This document shows positions 32,451-47,922 of a stretch of 64,000 nt of DNA, piece after piece (positions within the stretch are counted from its first letter, which is position 1; the number at the start of each line of letters is the position of its first letter). Source of the DNA: an uncultured Collinsella sp. (GTDB lineage: Bacteria; Actinomycetota; Coriobacteriia; Coriobacteriales; Coriobacteriaceae). The notes below the pieces were generated by a model. It was not told the DNA's origin. It made no database searches and saw only the letters and a program-made list of their open reading frames with translations. The position numbers and the translations under genes were made by a program. Location: assembly GCA_934630375.1 (NCBI GenBank), contig CAKTVQ010000003.1:67672-131671 (forward strand), given 5' to 3'.

Positions 32451-33587
32451 ATGCGACTGCCCATGAATACCTCGCTTGCCACGCTCAAGCCCTCCGGTAT
32501 CCGCCGGATCAACGCGCTCGCCGCCCAGCACCCGGGGTGCATCGCGCTTGCGCTTGGCGAGCCCGATTTTCCCACGCCCGATGTGATTGGTGCCGAGGTG
32601 ACCGCCGCACTGGACCGCGGTGACACGCACTATCCGCCCAACAACGGTCGCCCCGCCCTGCGTGAGGCGTTATCTGCCTACATGGGGGACGCGGGCCTTA
32701 CGTTTTCGGCCGACGAGGTCATCCTAACCGACGGCGCGACCGAGGCCCTGTCGGCAACATTCATGGCTATGCTCAACCCCGGCGACGAGGTCATTATCCC
32801 CACGCCTGCCTTTGGCCTGTACGAGAGCATCGTCGTGGCCAACCACGCCAAAGCAGTCTTTTTGGATACGGAGCCCGCGCAATTCCAGATTGACGAGGAT
32901 GCGCTTCGTGCTTGCGTGACGCCGGCGACCAAGGCCATCGTCATCTGCTCGCCCAACAATCCCACGGGCTGCATTCTCAACGCGGCTTCGCTCGACGCCG
33001 TGGCGCACGTGGCGGAGCAGGCGGGCATCTACGTGGTCTGCGACGACGTATACAACCGCCTGGTTTATGTGGATGGCTACGAGCGCTTTGCCCAGCGGCA
33101 CTCAGAGCTGCGTGAGCAGACGGTCGTCATCGAGAGCTTCTCCAAGCCCTGGGCTATGACCGGCTGGCGCCTGGGTTGGCTCGCAGCAGCGGCACCCGTC
33201 ATCGCCGAGATCGCCAAGGCTCACCAATACCTAGTATCGAGCGCCGTCTCCTTCGAAATGGACGCCGCAGCCCGAGCCCTGACCGTCGACCCAACCCCCA
33301 TGCTCGAAGTCTACCGAGCCCGCCGTGAGCGCGTACTCGCAGCCTTAGACGCCATGGGCCTCGACGTAGTAGAACCCGCAGGAGCCTTCTACACTTTCCC
33401 CAGCATCAAACAGTACGGCATAACAAGCGAAGACTTCTGCATCAAAGCCATCAAAGAGGCCAACGTAGCCCTAGTTCCCGGAAACTGCTTCGGCACCGAA
33501 GGCCACATCCGCCTAAGCTACTGCGTCTCCGACCATGATCTAGACGAAGGCCTCCGCCGCCTGTCCACCTTCGTTTCAACCCTGTAG
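32451..33587 (+). CDS. PLP-dependent class I aminotransferase
   Basis: The 378-residue enzyme has LALGEPDFPTPD at the N-terminus, SPNNPTG, DDVYNRLVY and the PLP lysine K232 in ESFSKPWAMTGWRLGW, typical of subgroup I-gamma aspartate/aromatic aminotransferases. The substrate is uncertain. AAAGGA precedes ATG 32451. The last 360 bases (from about 33228) use A- or C-ending codons such as CTA, GTA, CGA and GCA, much more than the first two thirds, just before a large inverted-repeat element. Confidence 0.92.
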   Translation: MRLPMNTSLATLKPSGIRRINALAAQHPGCIALALGEPDFPTPDVIGAEVTAALDRGDTHYPPNNGRPALREALSAYMGDAGLTFSADEVILTDGATEALSATFMAMLNPGDEVIIPTPAFGLYESIVVANHAKAVFLDTEPAQFQIDEDALRACVTPATKAIVICSPNNPTGCILNAASLDAVAHVAEQAGIYVVCDDVYNRLVYVDGYERFAQRHSELREQTVVIESFSKPWAMTGWRLGWLAAAAPVIAEIAKAHQYLVSSAVSFEMDAAARALTVDPTPMLEVYRARRERVLAALDAMGLDVVEPAGAFYTFPSIKQYGITSEDFCIKAIKEANVALVPGNCFGTEGHIRLSYCVSDHDLDEGLRRLSTFVSTL

Positions 33588-33640
33588 TCATCAGGGATGC
33601 AACGCATCAGCCCACCGACATAAGGGTTATGCGTGGGGCG

Positions 33641-33855
33641 CGTCGCTCAACGGACACGAGGATTCGCAGCAAAGTTACCGCAGCTCCGGTCCGAGGGGCC
33701 GGGTTGAGATTTTCGTAGATTCCGCACGAGCCGAAGAGCACTTAATGTGCTCTTCGTGCGAGCCAGGACTTGACCGAGCGAAAATCTCAACCCGGCCCCT
33801 CGGACCGGAGCGTATGCAGGGTTTGTGTACGAATCCTCGTGCCCGTTGACCGACG
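33641..33855. repeat. Family-1 inverted-repeat element, copy A
   Basis: The structure is nested. An outer arm of 26 bases (33641-33666) pairs with 33830-33855 at 24 of 26 positions. A 33-bp arm (33683-33715) pairs perfectly with 33779-33811. The core holds TTCCGCACG, then CGAAGAGCAC-TTAAT-GTGCTCTTCG (33732-33756) and CAGGACT. The core matches copies at 46633 and 63936, but the arms do not. The right outer arm contains the -35 box of the rplJ promoter. No coding sequence is present. Confidence 0.85.
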
Positions 33856-33876
33856 CCGGGGTCCCCGCCATAATAC
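33846..33876 (+). promoter_or_regulatory. rplJ-rplL promoter
   Basis: TTGACC (33846-33851), then 17 bases to CATAAT (33869-33874; TAATAC is the 19-base alternative). It sits about 20 bases before the L10 leader, and its -35 lies in the outer arm of the inverted repeat. Confidence 0.65.
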
Positions 33877-33897
33877 TTTCGGTTCACGCACGAATCC

Positions 33898-34025
33898 GCT
33901 GCCAGAGACAGCCGGCGCAAACGGGTCTTACCCGCGAGCTTAATGGGACATCCCGCCAGCCGAGGTGGTCGAGTAGATATGTCTTCTCGCCCCCGTCGCT
34001 CATGCAGCGCGGGGGCTTTCTTTTT
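33898..34025 (+). ncRNA. Ribosomal protein L10 leader with attenuator
   Basis: The leader begins GCTGCCAGAGACAGCCGGCG and carries the AGAC...GCCGGCG / CGCCAGCCGAGG arrangement of the L10-binding leader. GCCCCCG (33989-33995) pairs with CGGGGGC (34010-34016), with an inner CGCT/AGCG stem, then TTTCTTTTT: a strong Rho-independent terminator. Free L10(L12)4 would bind the kink-turn region and favour termination, as known in Bacillus. Confidence 0.8.
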
Positions 34026-34090
34026 GGACATGCCCCCGTCACGTCCTTGTGGCGGACCGTGCCCGGAAAGAATTCGAGGAGGTGTAATTC

Positions 34091-34612
34091 ATGCCCCAGC
34101 AGTACAAAATCGACAAGGTTGCAGAGATCGAGTCCCGTATCGCCGAGAACGCCGGTCTGTTCGTCGTCAACTACAACGGTCTGACGGTTAAGCAGGCTCA
34201 GGAGCTGCGTCATCAGCTTCGCGAGTGCGGCGCCGAGATGAAGGTCTACAAGAACAACCTGGTCAAGATCGCTCTCAAGAGCCAGGAGCAGCCCGAGATC
34301 GACGAGATCCTCGCCGGCCCCGTCGCTTATGTGTTCTACGAGACCGAGCCGGTCGAGGCCGCTAAGGCCCTTAAGGACTTCTCCGCTAAGTCCAAGGGCG
34401 TCCTTGAGATCAAGGGCGGTATCTCCGACGGCAAGGCCGTTTCCGCTGATGATGTTAAGGCTATCGCCGAGCTGCCCACCAAGGATCAGCTTCTCGGCCA
34501 GATCGCCGGTCTCATCTCCGGTTTCGCTCGCGACATCGCTGTCTGCGTCAACGGCGTTTCCTCTGGTCTCGCTCGTTCGATCCAGCAGGTCTCCGAGCAG
34601 AAGGCAGCCTAG
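34091..34612 (+). CDS. rplJ: 50S ribosomal protein L10
   Basis: The 173-residue protein MPQQYKIDKVAEIESRIAE has the L10 rRNA-binding part (LTVKQAQELRHQLRECGAEMKVYKNNLVKIAL) and the C-terminal helix that carries L7/L12 dimers. It is the base of the ribosomal stalk and the likely ligand of its own leader. GAGGAGGTG precedes the ATG. Confidence 0.97.
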   Translation: MPQQYKIDKVAEIESRIAENAGLFVVNYNGLTVKQAQELRHQLRECGAEMKVYKNNLVKIALKSQEQPEIDEILAGPVAYVFYETEPVEAAKALKDFSAKSKGVLEIKGGISDGKAVSADDVKAIAELPTKDQLLGQIAGLISGFARDIAVCVNGVSSGLARSIQQVSEQKAA

Positions 34613-34627
34613 TTGCTGTTTTCACCC

Positions 34628-34695
34628 GCGGCGGCAACGCCGCACCCCTGGCGCATTCGCGCCGTGTTTTAACTGATCTCCGTGCATCCGCACGG
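34628..34695 (+). other. Three small hairpins between rplJ and rplL
   Basis: GCGGCG-GCAA-CGCCGC (34628-34643), GGCGC-ATTC-GCGCC followed by GTGTTTT (34650-34670), and CCGTGC-ATCC-GCACGG (34680-34695) follow one another. They may tune processing or translation so that L7/L12 is made in excess over L10. Confidence 0.55.
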
Positions 34696-34714
34696 AAACC
34701 GAAAGGACTTAGAA

Positions 34715-35092
34715 ATGGCTAAGCTTACCACCGATGAGATCATCGATGCTCTTAAGGAAATGACCCTTCTCGAGGCTTCCGAGCTCGTCAAGGCTATCGA
34801 GGACACCTTCGGCGTTTCCGCCGCTGCTCCTGCCGCTGTTGTCGCCGCTCCCGCTGCTGGCGCTGCTGAGGCCGAGGAGAAGACCGAGTTTGACGTCGTG
34901 CTCGAGGGCTTCGGCGACAACAAGATCCAGGTCATCAAGGCCGTCCGTGAGCTCACCAACCTTGGCCTGAAGGAGGCCAAGGAGGTCGTCGAGGGCGCTC
35001 CCAAGGCTGTTCTCGAGGGTGCCAAGAAGGAGGACGCCGAGGCTGCCAAGGAGAAGCTCGAGGCTGCTGGCGCTGCTGTCACCCTCAAGTAA
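34715..35092 (+). CDS. rplL: 50S ribosomal protein L7/L12
   Basis: This 125-residue acidic protein [34 protein letters not shown] has the dimerising N-terminal domain, an alanine/valine hinge (about 37-55) and the factor-binding C-terminal domain with [21 protein letters not shown]. It recruits translation GTPases. GAAAGGAC precedes ATG 34715. A terminator closes the operon, so rpoBC is separate here. Confidence 0.97.
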   Translation: MAKLTTDEIIDALKEMTLLEASELVKAIEDTFGVSAAAPAAVVAAPAAGAAEAEEKTEFDVVLEGFGDNKIQVIKAVRELTNLGLKEAKEVVEGAPKAVLEGAKKEDAEAAKEKLEAAGAAVTLK

Positions 35093-35120
35093 TCAGGCTT
35101 TCTCGCCAGATTTCTTTGCC

Positions 35121-35159
35121 GACGGGGTTCGCATTGCGAGCCCCGTCTTTTTTGTTTTT
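35121..35159 (+). terminator. Terminator after rplL
   Basis: GACGGGGTTCGC (35121-35132) pairs with GCGAGCCCCGTC (35136-35147), loop ATT, followed by TTTTTTGTTTTT. Confidence 0.93.
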
Positions 35160-35281
35160 CGGTCCCTCGGCATCGGTTGCTCAAACTGCCATGTTCTGTG
35201 ATTTGCGTCGTATGGGTGCCCTGCCGTTGGGCAATAAAATTGCACCATTCGAGCAATAATTTGCGTTGACCTGCTGAAGAA

Positions 35282-35309
35282 TTGTCTCTGCCTTGTAGCG
35301 ACATATAGT
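35282..35309 (+). promoter_or_regulatory. Probable galU promoter
   Basis: TTGTCT (35282-35287) and TATAGT (35304-35309) with a 16-base spacer, about 95 bases before the galU start. The rest of 35160-35405 shows no gene. Confidence 0.45.
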
Positions 35310-35405
35310 TCCAGCGGTAAGATGCTTGGGTATCGCAATTTGGTCTGCGGCTGTGTGCCGCACGCATGGGGCGCTTTTGCGCCTGCGAAAGGATCTTTGA
35401 ATAAC

Positions 35406-36314
35406 ATGAAGGCAATCATCCCCGCCGCCGGTCTTGGCACGCGTTTTCTGCCTGGCACCAAGTGCACGCCCAAAGAGATGCTGCCGGTGCTCGACAAGCC
35501 CGTCATTCAGTACGTCGTCGAGGAGGCGCTCGACCCCGAGGAGGTCGACGACGCCATCATCGTTACTTCTCCCGGTAAGCCCGAGCTACTGAACTACTTC
35601 CAGCCCGATCGCTCGCTCGAGAACCTGCTGCGCGAGCGCGGCAAGAACGCCTATGCCGATGCCGTCGCCCACGCTGGCGGTATGCCGGTCGACTTCCGTT
35701 ATCAGTACGAGCCCAAGGGCCTCGGCCATGCTATCCGCTCTGCTGCCGACGCCGTGGCAGGGGAGAACTTCCTGGTTCTTCTGGGCGACTACGTTGTGCC
35801 TAACCGCGACATCTGCGACAAGATGCTCGCCGTTTCCAAGGAGCACGGTGGCGCTTCGGTTATCGCCGTCGCTGCTTGCTCGCCCGAGGAAGTCAGCCGC
35901 TACGGCGTTATCGCCGGTGAGCGCGTCGGTTCGCTCGAGGGTGCCGAGGACGTTGCCGATGCCGAGCCGGGCGCTGTCTGGCGTATCGGCGGTCTGGTCG
36001 AGAAGCCCGCTCCCGAGGCGGCTCCGTCCAACCTGTACATCGTCGGTCGCTACCTGCTGAGCCCGCTGGTCATGGACTTGCTGGCAGATCAGCAGGCCGG
36101 CAAGGGCGGCGAGATCCAGCTCACCGACGCCATGGCCCGTTCGCTCGACCGCGAGGCCATGTATGCAGTCGTCATCGACCCGCTGTCGGGCTACGACACC
36201 GGCACTCCCTCTGGCTGGATGGCCACCAACGCTCTCATGGCTGCAAGCGACCCCCGCTTTGCCGATGCCTTCTGGGACGCCATCGACGAGCGCGGCGGCT
36301 TGATGCGCAAGTAA
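35406..36314 (+). CDS. galU: UTP--glucose-1-phosphate uridylyltransferase
   Basis: The 302-residue enzyme begins MKAIIPAAGLGTRFLPGTKCTPKEMLPVLDKPVIQYVVEEA with the nucleotidyltransferase signature, and has LVLLGDYVVPN and GGLVEKP. It makes UDP-glucose for cell-envelope polysaccharides and galactose metabolism. AAAGGA lies 12 bases before the ATG. It has its own terminator and sits between the rplJL and rpoBC operons. Confidence 0.94.
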   Translation: MKAIIPAAGLGTRFLPGTKCTPKEMLPVLDKPVIQYVVEEALDPEEVDDAIIVTSPGKPELLNYFQPDRSLENLLRERGKNAYADAVAHAGGMPVDFRYQYEPKGLGHAIRSAADAVAGENFLVLLGDYVVPNRDICDKMLAVSKEHGGASVIAVAACSPEEVSRYGVIAGERVGSLEGAEDVADAEPGAVWRIGGLVEKPAPEAAPSNLYIVGRYLLSPLVMDLLADQQAGKGGEIQLTDAMARSLDREAMYAVVIDPLSGYDTGTPSGWMATNALMAASDPRFADAFWDAIDERGGLMRK

Positions 36315-36334
36315 GCCTTCGGTCATCGACATTT

Positions 36335-36368
36335 ACGGGCGTGGACCTCGGTTCGCGCCCGTTTTTTA
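36335..36368 (+). terminator. Terminator after galU
   Basis: ACGGGCGTG (36335-36343) pairs with CGCGCCCGT (36354-36362) with one T-G pair, followed by TTTTTT. Confidence 0.88.
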
Positions 36369-36408
36369 TAAGAGCTGCGATTGCTGGCTCTCTGTTCACA
36401 GAAAATAT

Positions 36409-36424
36409 ATGAACAGATGTTCGA
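36409..36424. promoter_or_regulatory. LexA-like box upstream of rpoB
   Basis: ATGAACAGATGTTCGA contains the exact dyad GAAC-4-GTTC and matches the actinobacterial SOS box form TCGAAC-4-GTTCGA at all but two positions. It overlaps the region just after a TTGCTG-17-AATATA promoter-like pair (36381-36409). An overlapping CTGTTCA/TGAACAG repeat lies at 36392-36416. Confidence 0.35.
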
Positions 36425-36500
36425 TACACATACATCTACCTGCGTGTTTTCTGTCGAAAAACTTTGCTACTCCAAAAACTCAATCGCGTCAAGGCTTTTC

Positions 36501-36528
36501 TTGCCCAACGGTCGGTACCTGATAAACT
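36501..36528 (+). promoter_or_regulatory. Probable rpoBC promoter
   Basis: TTGCCC (36501-36506) and TAAACT (36523-36528) with a 16-base spacer, about 70 bases before the rpoB start. Confidence 0.45.
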
Positions 36529-36601
36529 ATTAGGTTGCGATAACTGGCGAAGCTATGCCTCGCCAACCCACCGAGCATTTCCGTGAAGGAGGAAAAACCT
36601 G

Positions 36602-40093
<3,492 letters not shown>

Positions 40094-40099
40094 TTGACT

Positions 40100-44578
<4,479 letters not shown>

Positions 44579-44582
44579 TTAG

Positions 44583-44726
44583 TTCCGCCGTTCTAACGAA
44601 CGGCGGCGACCTCCGTCGCTGCGCGGCCCCCAGAGCTACAATCTGTCATTCAAAAGGCAGGGCATGACCAAAAGGTCAATGCCCTGCCTTTTTCATGCCA
44701 CCTTGTACGCTCTGGGGGCCGCTCGC
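44583..44726 (+). repeat. Family-2 structured repeat, copy 2 (after rpoC)
   Basis: The lead hairpin CCGCCGTTC-TAAC-GAACGGCGG (44585-44606) is identical to copy 1. The outer stem GCGGCCCCCAGAGC (44623-44636) pairs with 44709-44722. The inner stem (44652-44665 with 44679-44692) plus GACC-AAAA-GGTC and a bulged A has the same layout as copy 1 but different sequence. The inner stem is followed by TTTTT, so in this position it can end rpoBC transcription. Confidence 0.78.
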
Positions 44727-44810
44727 TTACGTATGCTCAACCTGTTGCGTTCCGTTGATCCCTTGCCAAAATGGGACGGATTAATTTTGGTAGGTTTTTC
44801 CTGCTTGAAT

Positions 44811-44840
44811 TTGAAACATTCTGTTCGGTCAAAGCGTATC
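44811..44840 (+). promoter_or_regulatory. ECF-type promoter candidate for the sigma operon
   Basis: TGAAACA (44812-44818), 16 bases, then CGTATC (44835-44840). The GAAAC/CGT pattern is that of autoregulated ECF sigma promoters, 49 bases before the sigma start. Confidence 0.45.
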
Positions 44841-44888
44841 TATGGTGAGGGCCTCATCGAGAACCAATAACGTCACCGGGAGGTGATT

Positions 44889-45407
44889 ATGGAAGAACAA
44901 GCATTTAGACAGGCGGTCGAAGATCACCGGGATGTCGTGTTTCGAATCGCATTGACGTACCTGCGCGATCGCGCTGACGCCGACGATGTCGCTCAAGACG
45001 TCTTTCTGAAGTTACTCAAAGGCGATGGAAACTTTGAAAGTTGGGAGCATCTTCGCCGCTGGCTTATCCGGGTCACGATCAATGAATGCAAATCGCTCTT
45101 TCGAAAGCCATGGAGGCGCGTGGAGGATATTGAGAACCTGGCCGATTCGCTTTCGACGGCGCAGGAGGAGACCAAGGCGGTCCTGTCAGACGTTATGCGA
45201 CTTCCGGAGCGACTCCGTATTCCTATCGTGCTCTATTACTATCTGGGCTTCTCGACTTCAGAAATTGCCGAGTTACTGCATGTGCCAGCCGCGACCGTTC
45301 GAACGCGTTTAGCTCGCGGCAGATCGAAGCTCAAGTTCATCCTAGAGGAGGGCGACCGTGAAATCCAACCAGATCAAGCAGGCCTTCGAGTCCGTCCAAG
45401 CCGATAG
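44889..45407 (+). CDS. ECF RNA polymerase sigma factor
   Basis: The 172-residue sigma-70 family protein has region 2 (FRIALTYLRDRADADDVAQDVFLKLL, about 18-44) and region 4 (LPERLRIPIVLYYYLGFSTSEIAELLHVPAATVRTRLARGRSKL in shorter pieces, about 105-150). Regions 1 and 3 are absent, as in ECF factors. The next gene begins 50 bases before its stop, which is typical of sigma/anti-sigma pairs. GGGAGG lies 5 bases before ATG 44889. Confidence 0.92.
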   Translation: MEEQAFRQAVEDHRDVVFRIALTYLRDRADADDVAQDVFLKLLKGDGNFESWEHLRRWLIRVTINECKSLFRKPWRRVEDIENLADSLSTAQEETKAVLSDVMRLPERLRIPIVLYYYLGFSTSEIAELLHVPAATVRTRLARGRSKLKFILEEGDREIQPDQAGLRVRPSR

Positions 45408-46434
45408 CGATCTTGCTGACCGTGTTCTTTATGCCGCTGCTGGCGAGCCGCTTCGCCGAAAGGGTCACGCGAAGCCTCTGTATGTTGCCGTAATCGGATG
45501 TCTTGCCGGAGTGCTGGCGACCGGAGGGGTCGCCTACGCTGTTGTCAATTCCAGTTATTTTGCCTCTGCCTGGGGAAACCATGGCAACGGAGAGTCCGTT
45601 ACCTGGACAAATGGCGGCTCGTCGGGGACGAAATATACCTACACCAGAGAGTTTGGTGATGGTATCGCGCCCCAAAGCCTGGAGGGTGCAGTCCAGAAGG
45701 TCAATCTGTCCGTCGAGGGCAACGGCTATACGCTCGACATTCATGAGATGACAATCGACGAGAACGGTTGCGGTGCTGTGACGTTTACATTGTCCAATCC
45801 GAATGGCGTTAACTACTACAAGCCGGCGGCAGAGCTTGGCGAACTTGTTCTCTATGGTGAAGAAGAAGGGGGCGTCAGTACACCCAGCATGAACTTCGGC
45901 GAGGAATGGGCTGATACACGCTGCACCATTGATAAAGACACATCAAGCGACACGGTCATTAACGGCACGATGTACTTTGCATCTTGGAATCGCGATCGAG
46001 ATTTACGACATGCGGTCACCTGGAATATCAGTTGGACGGAGGGCAAAGGTGAGGATGCGAAGGTGATCGAGGTATCGACGCCAGAGTTTAACGTCGGAGC
46101 GCACGTCGATACAAAAGAACTCCGCTCCGATGACTCGCCTCTCGAGATCAGTCCGTTTTCCATCCAGACGCACATCGATGATCTGGGCTATGAAGCAGTT
46201 GATCATAAACTGACCGTCACCTACAAGGATGGGTCAGAGCAGATTATCGAAGATGACGACGCAGGGGCGTACAATTTCTATGTTTCGATGGGACGCAATA
46301 GCGGAGAGAACATTTGGGTGCCAACGAAGTTGATTGATGTCGACCAAGTGGTCTCGGTAACCCTCGAGGGCGCGAGGTACACATCAACGGGGGAGACCGA
46401 AACGAAAGTACCCTTTACCATCGTCTATTCGTAA
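45358..46434 (+). CDS. Membrane-anchored putative anti-sigma factor
   Basis: The 358-residue protein starts at a GTG behind GAGGAGG. It has a short cytosolic part (MKSNQIKQAFESVQADSDLADRVLY), one transmembrane helix (LYVAVIGCLAGVLATGGVAYAVV, about 43-64) and a 290-residue extracellular beta-rich domain. This topology matches DUF4179-like anti-sigma proteins paired with ECF factors. The outer domain would sense an envelope signal. No zinc-binding anti-sigma motif (HxxxCxxC) is present. Composition is less GC-rich than its neighbours. Confidence 0.75.
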   Translation: MKSNQIKQAFESVQADSDLADRVLYAAAGEPLRRKGHAKPLYVAVIGCLAGVLATGGVAYAVVNSSYFASAWGNHGNGESVTWTNGGSSGTKYTYTREFGDGIAPQSLEGAVQKVNLSVEGNGYTLDIHEMTIDENGCGAVTFTLSNPNGVNYYKPAAELGELVLYGEEEGGVSTPSMNFGEEWADTRCTIDKDTSSDTVINGTMYFASWNRDRDLRHAVTWNISWTEGKGEDAKVIEVSTPEFNVGAHVDTKELRSDDSPLEISPFSIQTHIDDLGYEAVDHKLTVTYKDGSEQIIEDDDAGAYNFYVSMGRNSGENIWVPTKLIDVDQVVSVTLEGARYTSTGETETKVPFTIVYS

Positions 46435-46438
46435 GGTC

Positions 46439-46474
46439 TAGGCCGCTTCCCAAGAGGGGAAGCGGCCTATTTTG
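46439..46474 (+). terminator. Terminator after the sigma operon
   Basis: TAGGCCGCTTCCC (46439-46451) and GGGAAGCGGCCTA (46457-46469) pair perfectly over 13 bp, then TTTTG. Confidence 0.92.
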
Positions 46475-46632
46475 CGTTATATGGACGGTTAGATTGAACG
46501 CTATTTGTCTGATTCTCGGAAGAACGTGGCAAATGGATGCGGATCACCGTGAAGAGCGGCGTTTCCCCAGATAAAACCGACCAAAATAAACCTGTCCCTT
46601 TTTGGCAGGTAGCGTTGCCTCGACGAGCATGT

Positions 46633-46773
46633 CGGATTCCCGGACCGGGCGGCCCGCTGTTTAAGTTTGTCGCGAGTTCCGCACGCAAAGGAAAGCACTT
46701 AATGTGCTTTCCGTCTTGCGCAGGACTGTAGAGCAGCAAACTTAAACAGCGGGCCGCCCGGACCGGGAATCCG
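46633..46773. repeat. Family-1 inverted-repeat element, copy B (upstream of rpsL)
   Basis: Arms of 37 bases (46633-46669 and 46737-46773) pair with a single mismatch. The core holds TTCCGCACGC, GGAAAGCAC-TTAAT-GTGCTTTCC (46690-46712) and GCAGGACT. Bases 46661-46725 are identical to the copy at 63936. A short CACAGAAGG/CCTTTTGTG hairpin follows at 46782-46804. The stretch 46475-46632 before it holds no gene I can support. Confidence 0.87.
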
Positions 46774-46856
46774 CCCCCGCGCACAGAAGGGGATTCCTTT
46801 TGTGTAGGCTTTGCGGAAATATGCTCATTTTGGGATACGCCCGGCGGCGTGGTCTG

Positions 46857-46885
46857 TTGACGGCACAGCTAACGCCACGTATCCT
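46857..46885 (+). promoter_or_regulatory. rpsL-rpsG-fusA-rpsJ promoter
   Basis: TTGACG (46857-46862) and TATCCT (46880-46885) with an ideal 17-base spacer. About 90 bases of leader precede the rpsL start. Confidence 0.65.
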
Positions 46886-46978
46886 ATCGAACTGCGTGTT
46901 TCGTAGGGGGATGCTGACCCCTCGATTCAAGCCGTTGCACTTTACAGAAAGCTGGAATCATTCGAGAAGGAGTACGCT

Positions 46979-47356
46979 TTGCCTACTATTAACCAGCTGG
47001 TTCGCCAGGGCCGTCGTTCCGTGCCCAAGAAGTCCAAGAACGCTGCTCTGCAGCACAACTCCCAGAAGCGCGGCGTGTGCACCCGCGTCTTCACCACGAG
47101 CCCCAAGAAGCCGAACTCGGCTCTTCGTAAGGTTGCCCGTGTTCGCCTCGTCAACGGCATCGAAGTTACTGCTTACATCCCGGGTGAGGGCCACAACCTG
47201 CAGGAGCACTCCATCGTGCTCGTCCGCGGCGGTCGTGTCCGTGACCTCCCTGGTGTCCGTTATCACGTCATCCGTGGCGCCTACGACGCTGCTCCGGTTC
47301 AGAACCGTATGCAGGCCCGTTCCAAGTACGGTGCTAAGCGCCCCAAGGCTAAATAA
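46979..47356 (+). CDS. rpsL: 30S ribosomal protein S12
   Basis: The 125-residue protein [20 protein letters not shown] has the decoding-centre loops [12 protein letters not shown] and [11 protein letters not shown]; the lysines at the usual streptomycin-resistance positions are wild type. It starts at a TTG after GAGAAGGAG. First gene of the str operon. Confidence 0.97.
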   Translation: MPTINQLVRQGRRSVPKKSKNAALQHNSQKRGVCTRVFTTSPKKPNSALRKVARVRLVNGIEVTAYIPGEGHNLQEHSIVLVRGGRVRDLPGVRYHVIRGAYDAAPVQNRMQARSKYGAKRPKAK

Positions 47357-47429
47357 GCCAGATAACGTTTTGATACTTTCGCCGTGTGCCGCCTAAGCGC
47401 CGCACGGTAGACACTTAAGGAGATTTCAC

Positions 47430-47903
47430 ATGCCGCGTCGTGCAGCAGCTAATCGTCGTGAGGTTCAGCCTGACGCCGTTTACAACAACCGCCTGGTGAC
47501 TCAGCTCATCAACAAGGTCCTTCTTGACGGCAAGAAGGCCACCGCTGAGCGCATCGTTTACACCGCTTTCGAGATCGTTGCCGAGAAGTCCGAGGGTGGC
47601 GACGCTCTCGCTACCTTCAAGAAGGCTATGGACAACGTCAAGCCCACGCTCGAGGTTAAGCCCAAGCGTGTCGGTGGCGCTACCTATCAGGTCCCGATGG
47701 AGGTCAACTCCCGTCGTTCCACCGCTCTGGGTATCCGCTGGATCGTCAACTTCTCCCGCGCTCGCAAGGAGAAGACCATGGCCGAGCGTCTCGCCAACGA
47801 GATCCTCGACGCCTCCAACGGCCTGGGCGCTTCCGTCAAGAAGCGTGAGGACGTCTTCAAGATGGCCGAGGCCAACCGCGCGTTCTCTCACTATCGTTGG
47901 TAA
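47430..47903 (+). CDS. rpsG: 30S ribosomal protein S7
   Basis: The 157-residue protein [20 protein letters not shown] has the S7 core ([32 protein letters not shown]-like [10 protein letters not shown]) and the C-terminal [14 protein letters not shown]. It nucleates assembly of the 30S head. AAGGAG precedes the ATG. A small CCGTGTG...CGCACGG hairpin lies between rpsL and this gene. Confidence 0.97.
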   Translation: MPRRAAANRREVQPDAVYNNRLVTQLINKVLLDGKKATAERIVYTAFEIVAEKSEGGDALATFKKAMDNVKPTLEVKPKRVGGATYQVPMEVNSRRSTALGIRWIVNFSRARKEKTMAERLANEILDASNGLGASVKKREDVFKMAEANRAFSHYRW

Positions 47904-47922
47904 GTTAAGGTAAGGAACTAAC

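Noticed and set aside
33641..33855. Copy A as an insertion sequence or attachment site
   Set aside because: The arms are too long and perfect for IS ends, the interior is only a non-coding core, no target duplication is visible, and no integrase or transposase is nearby.
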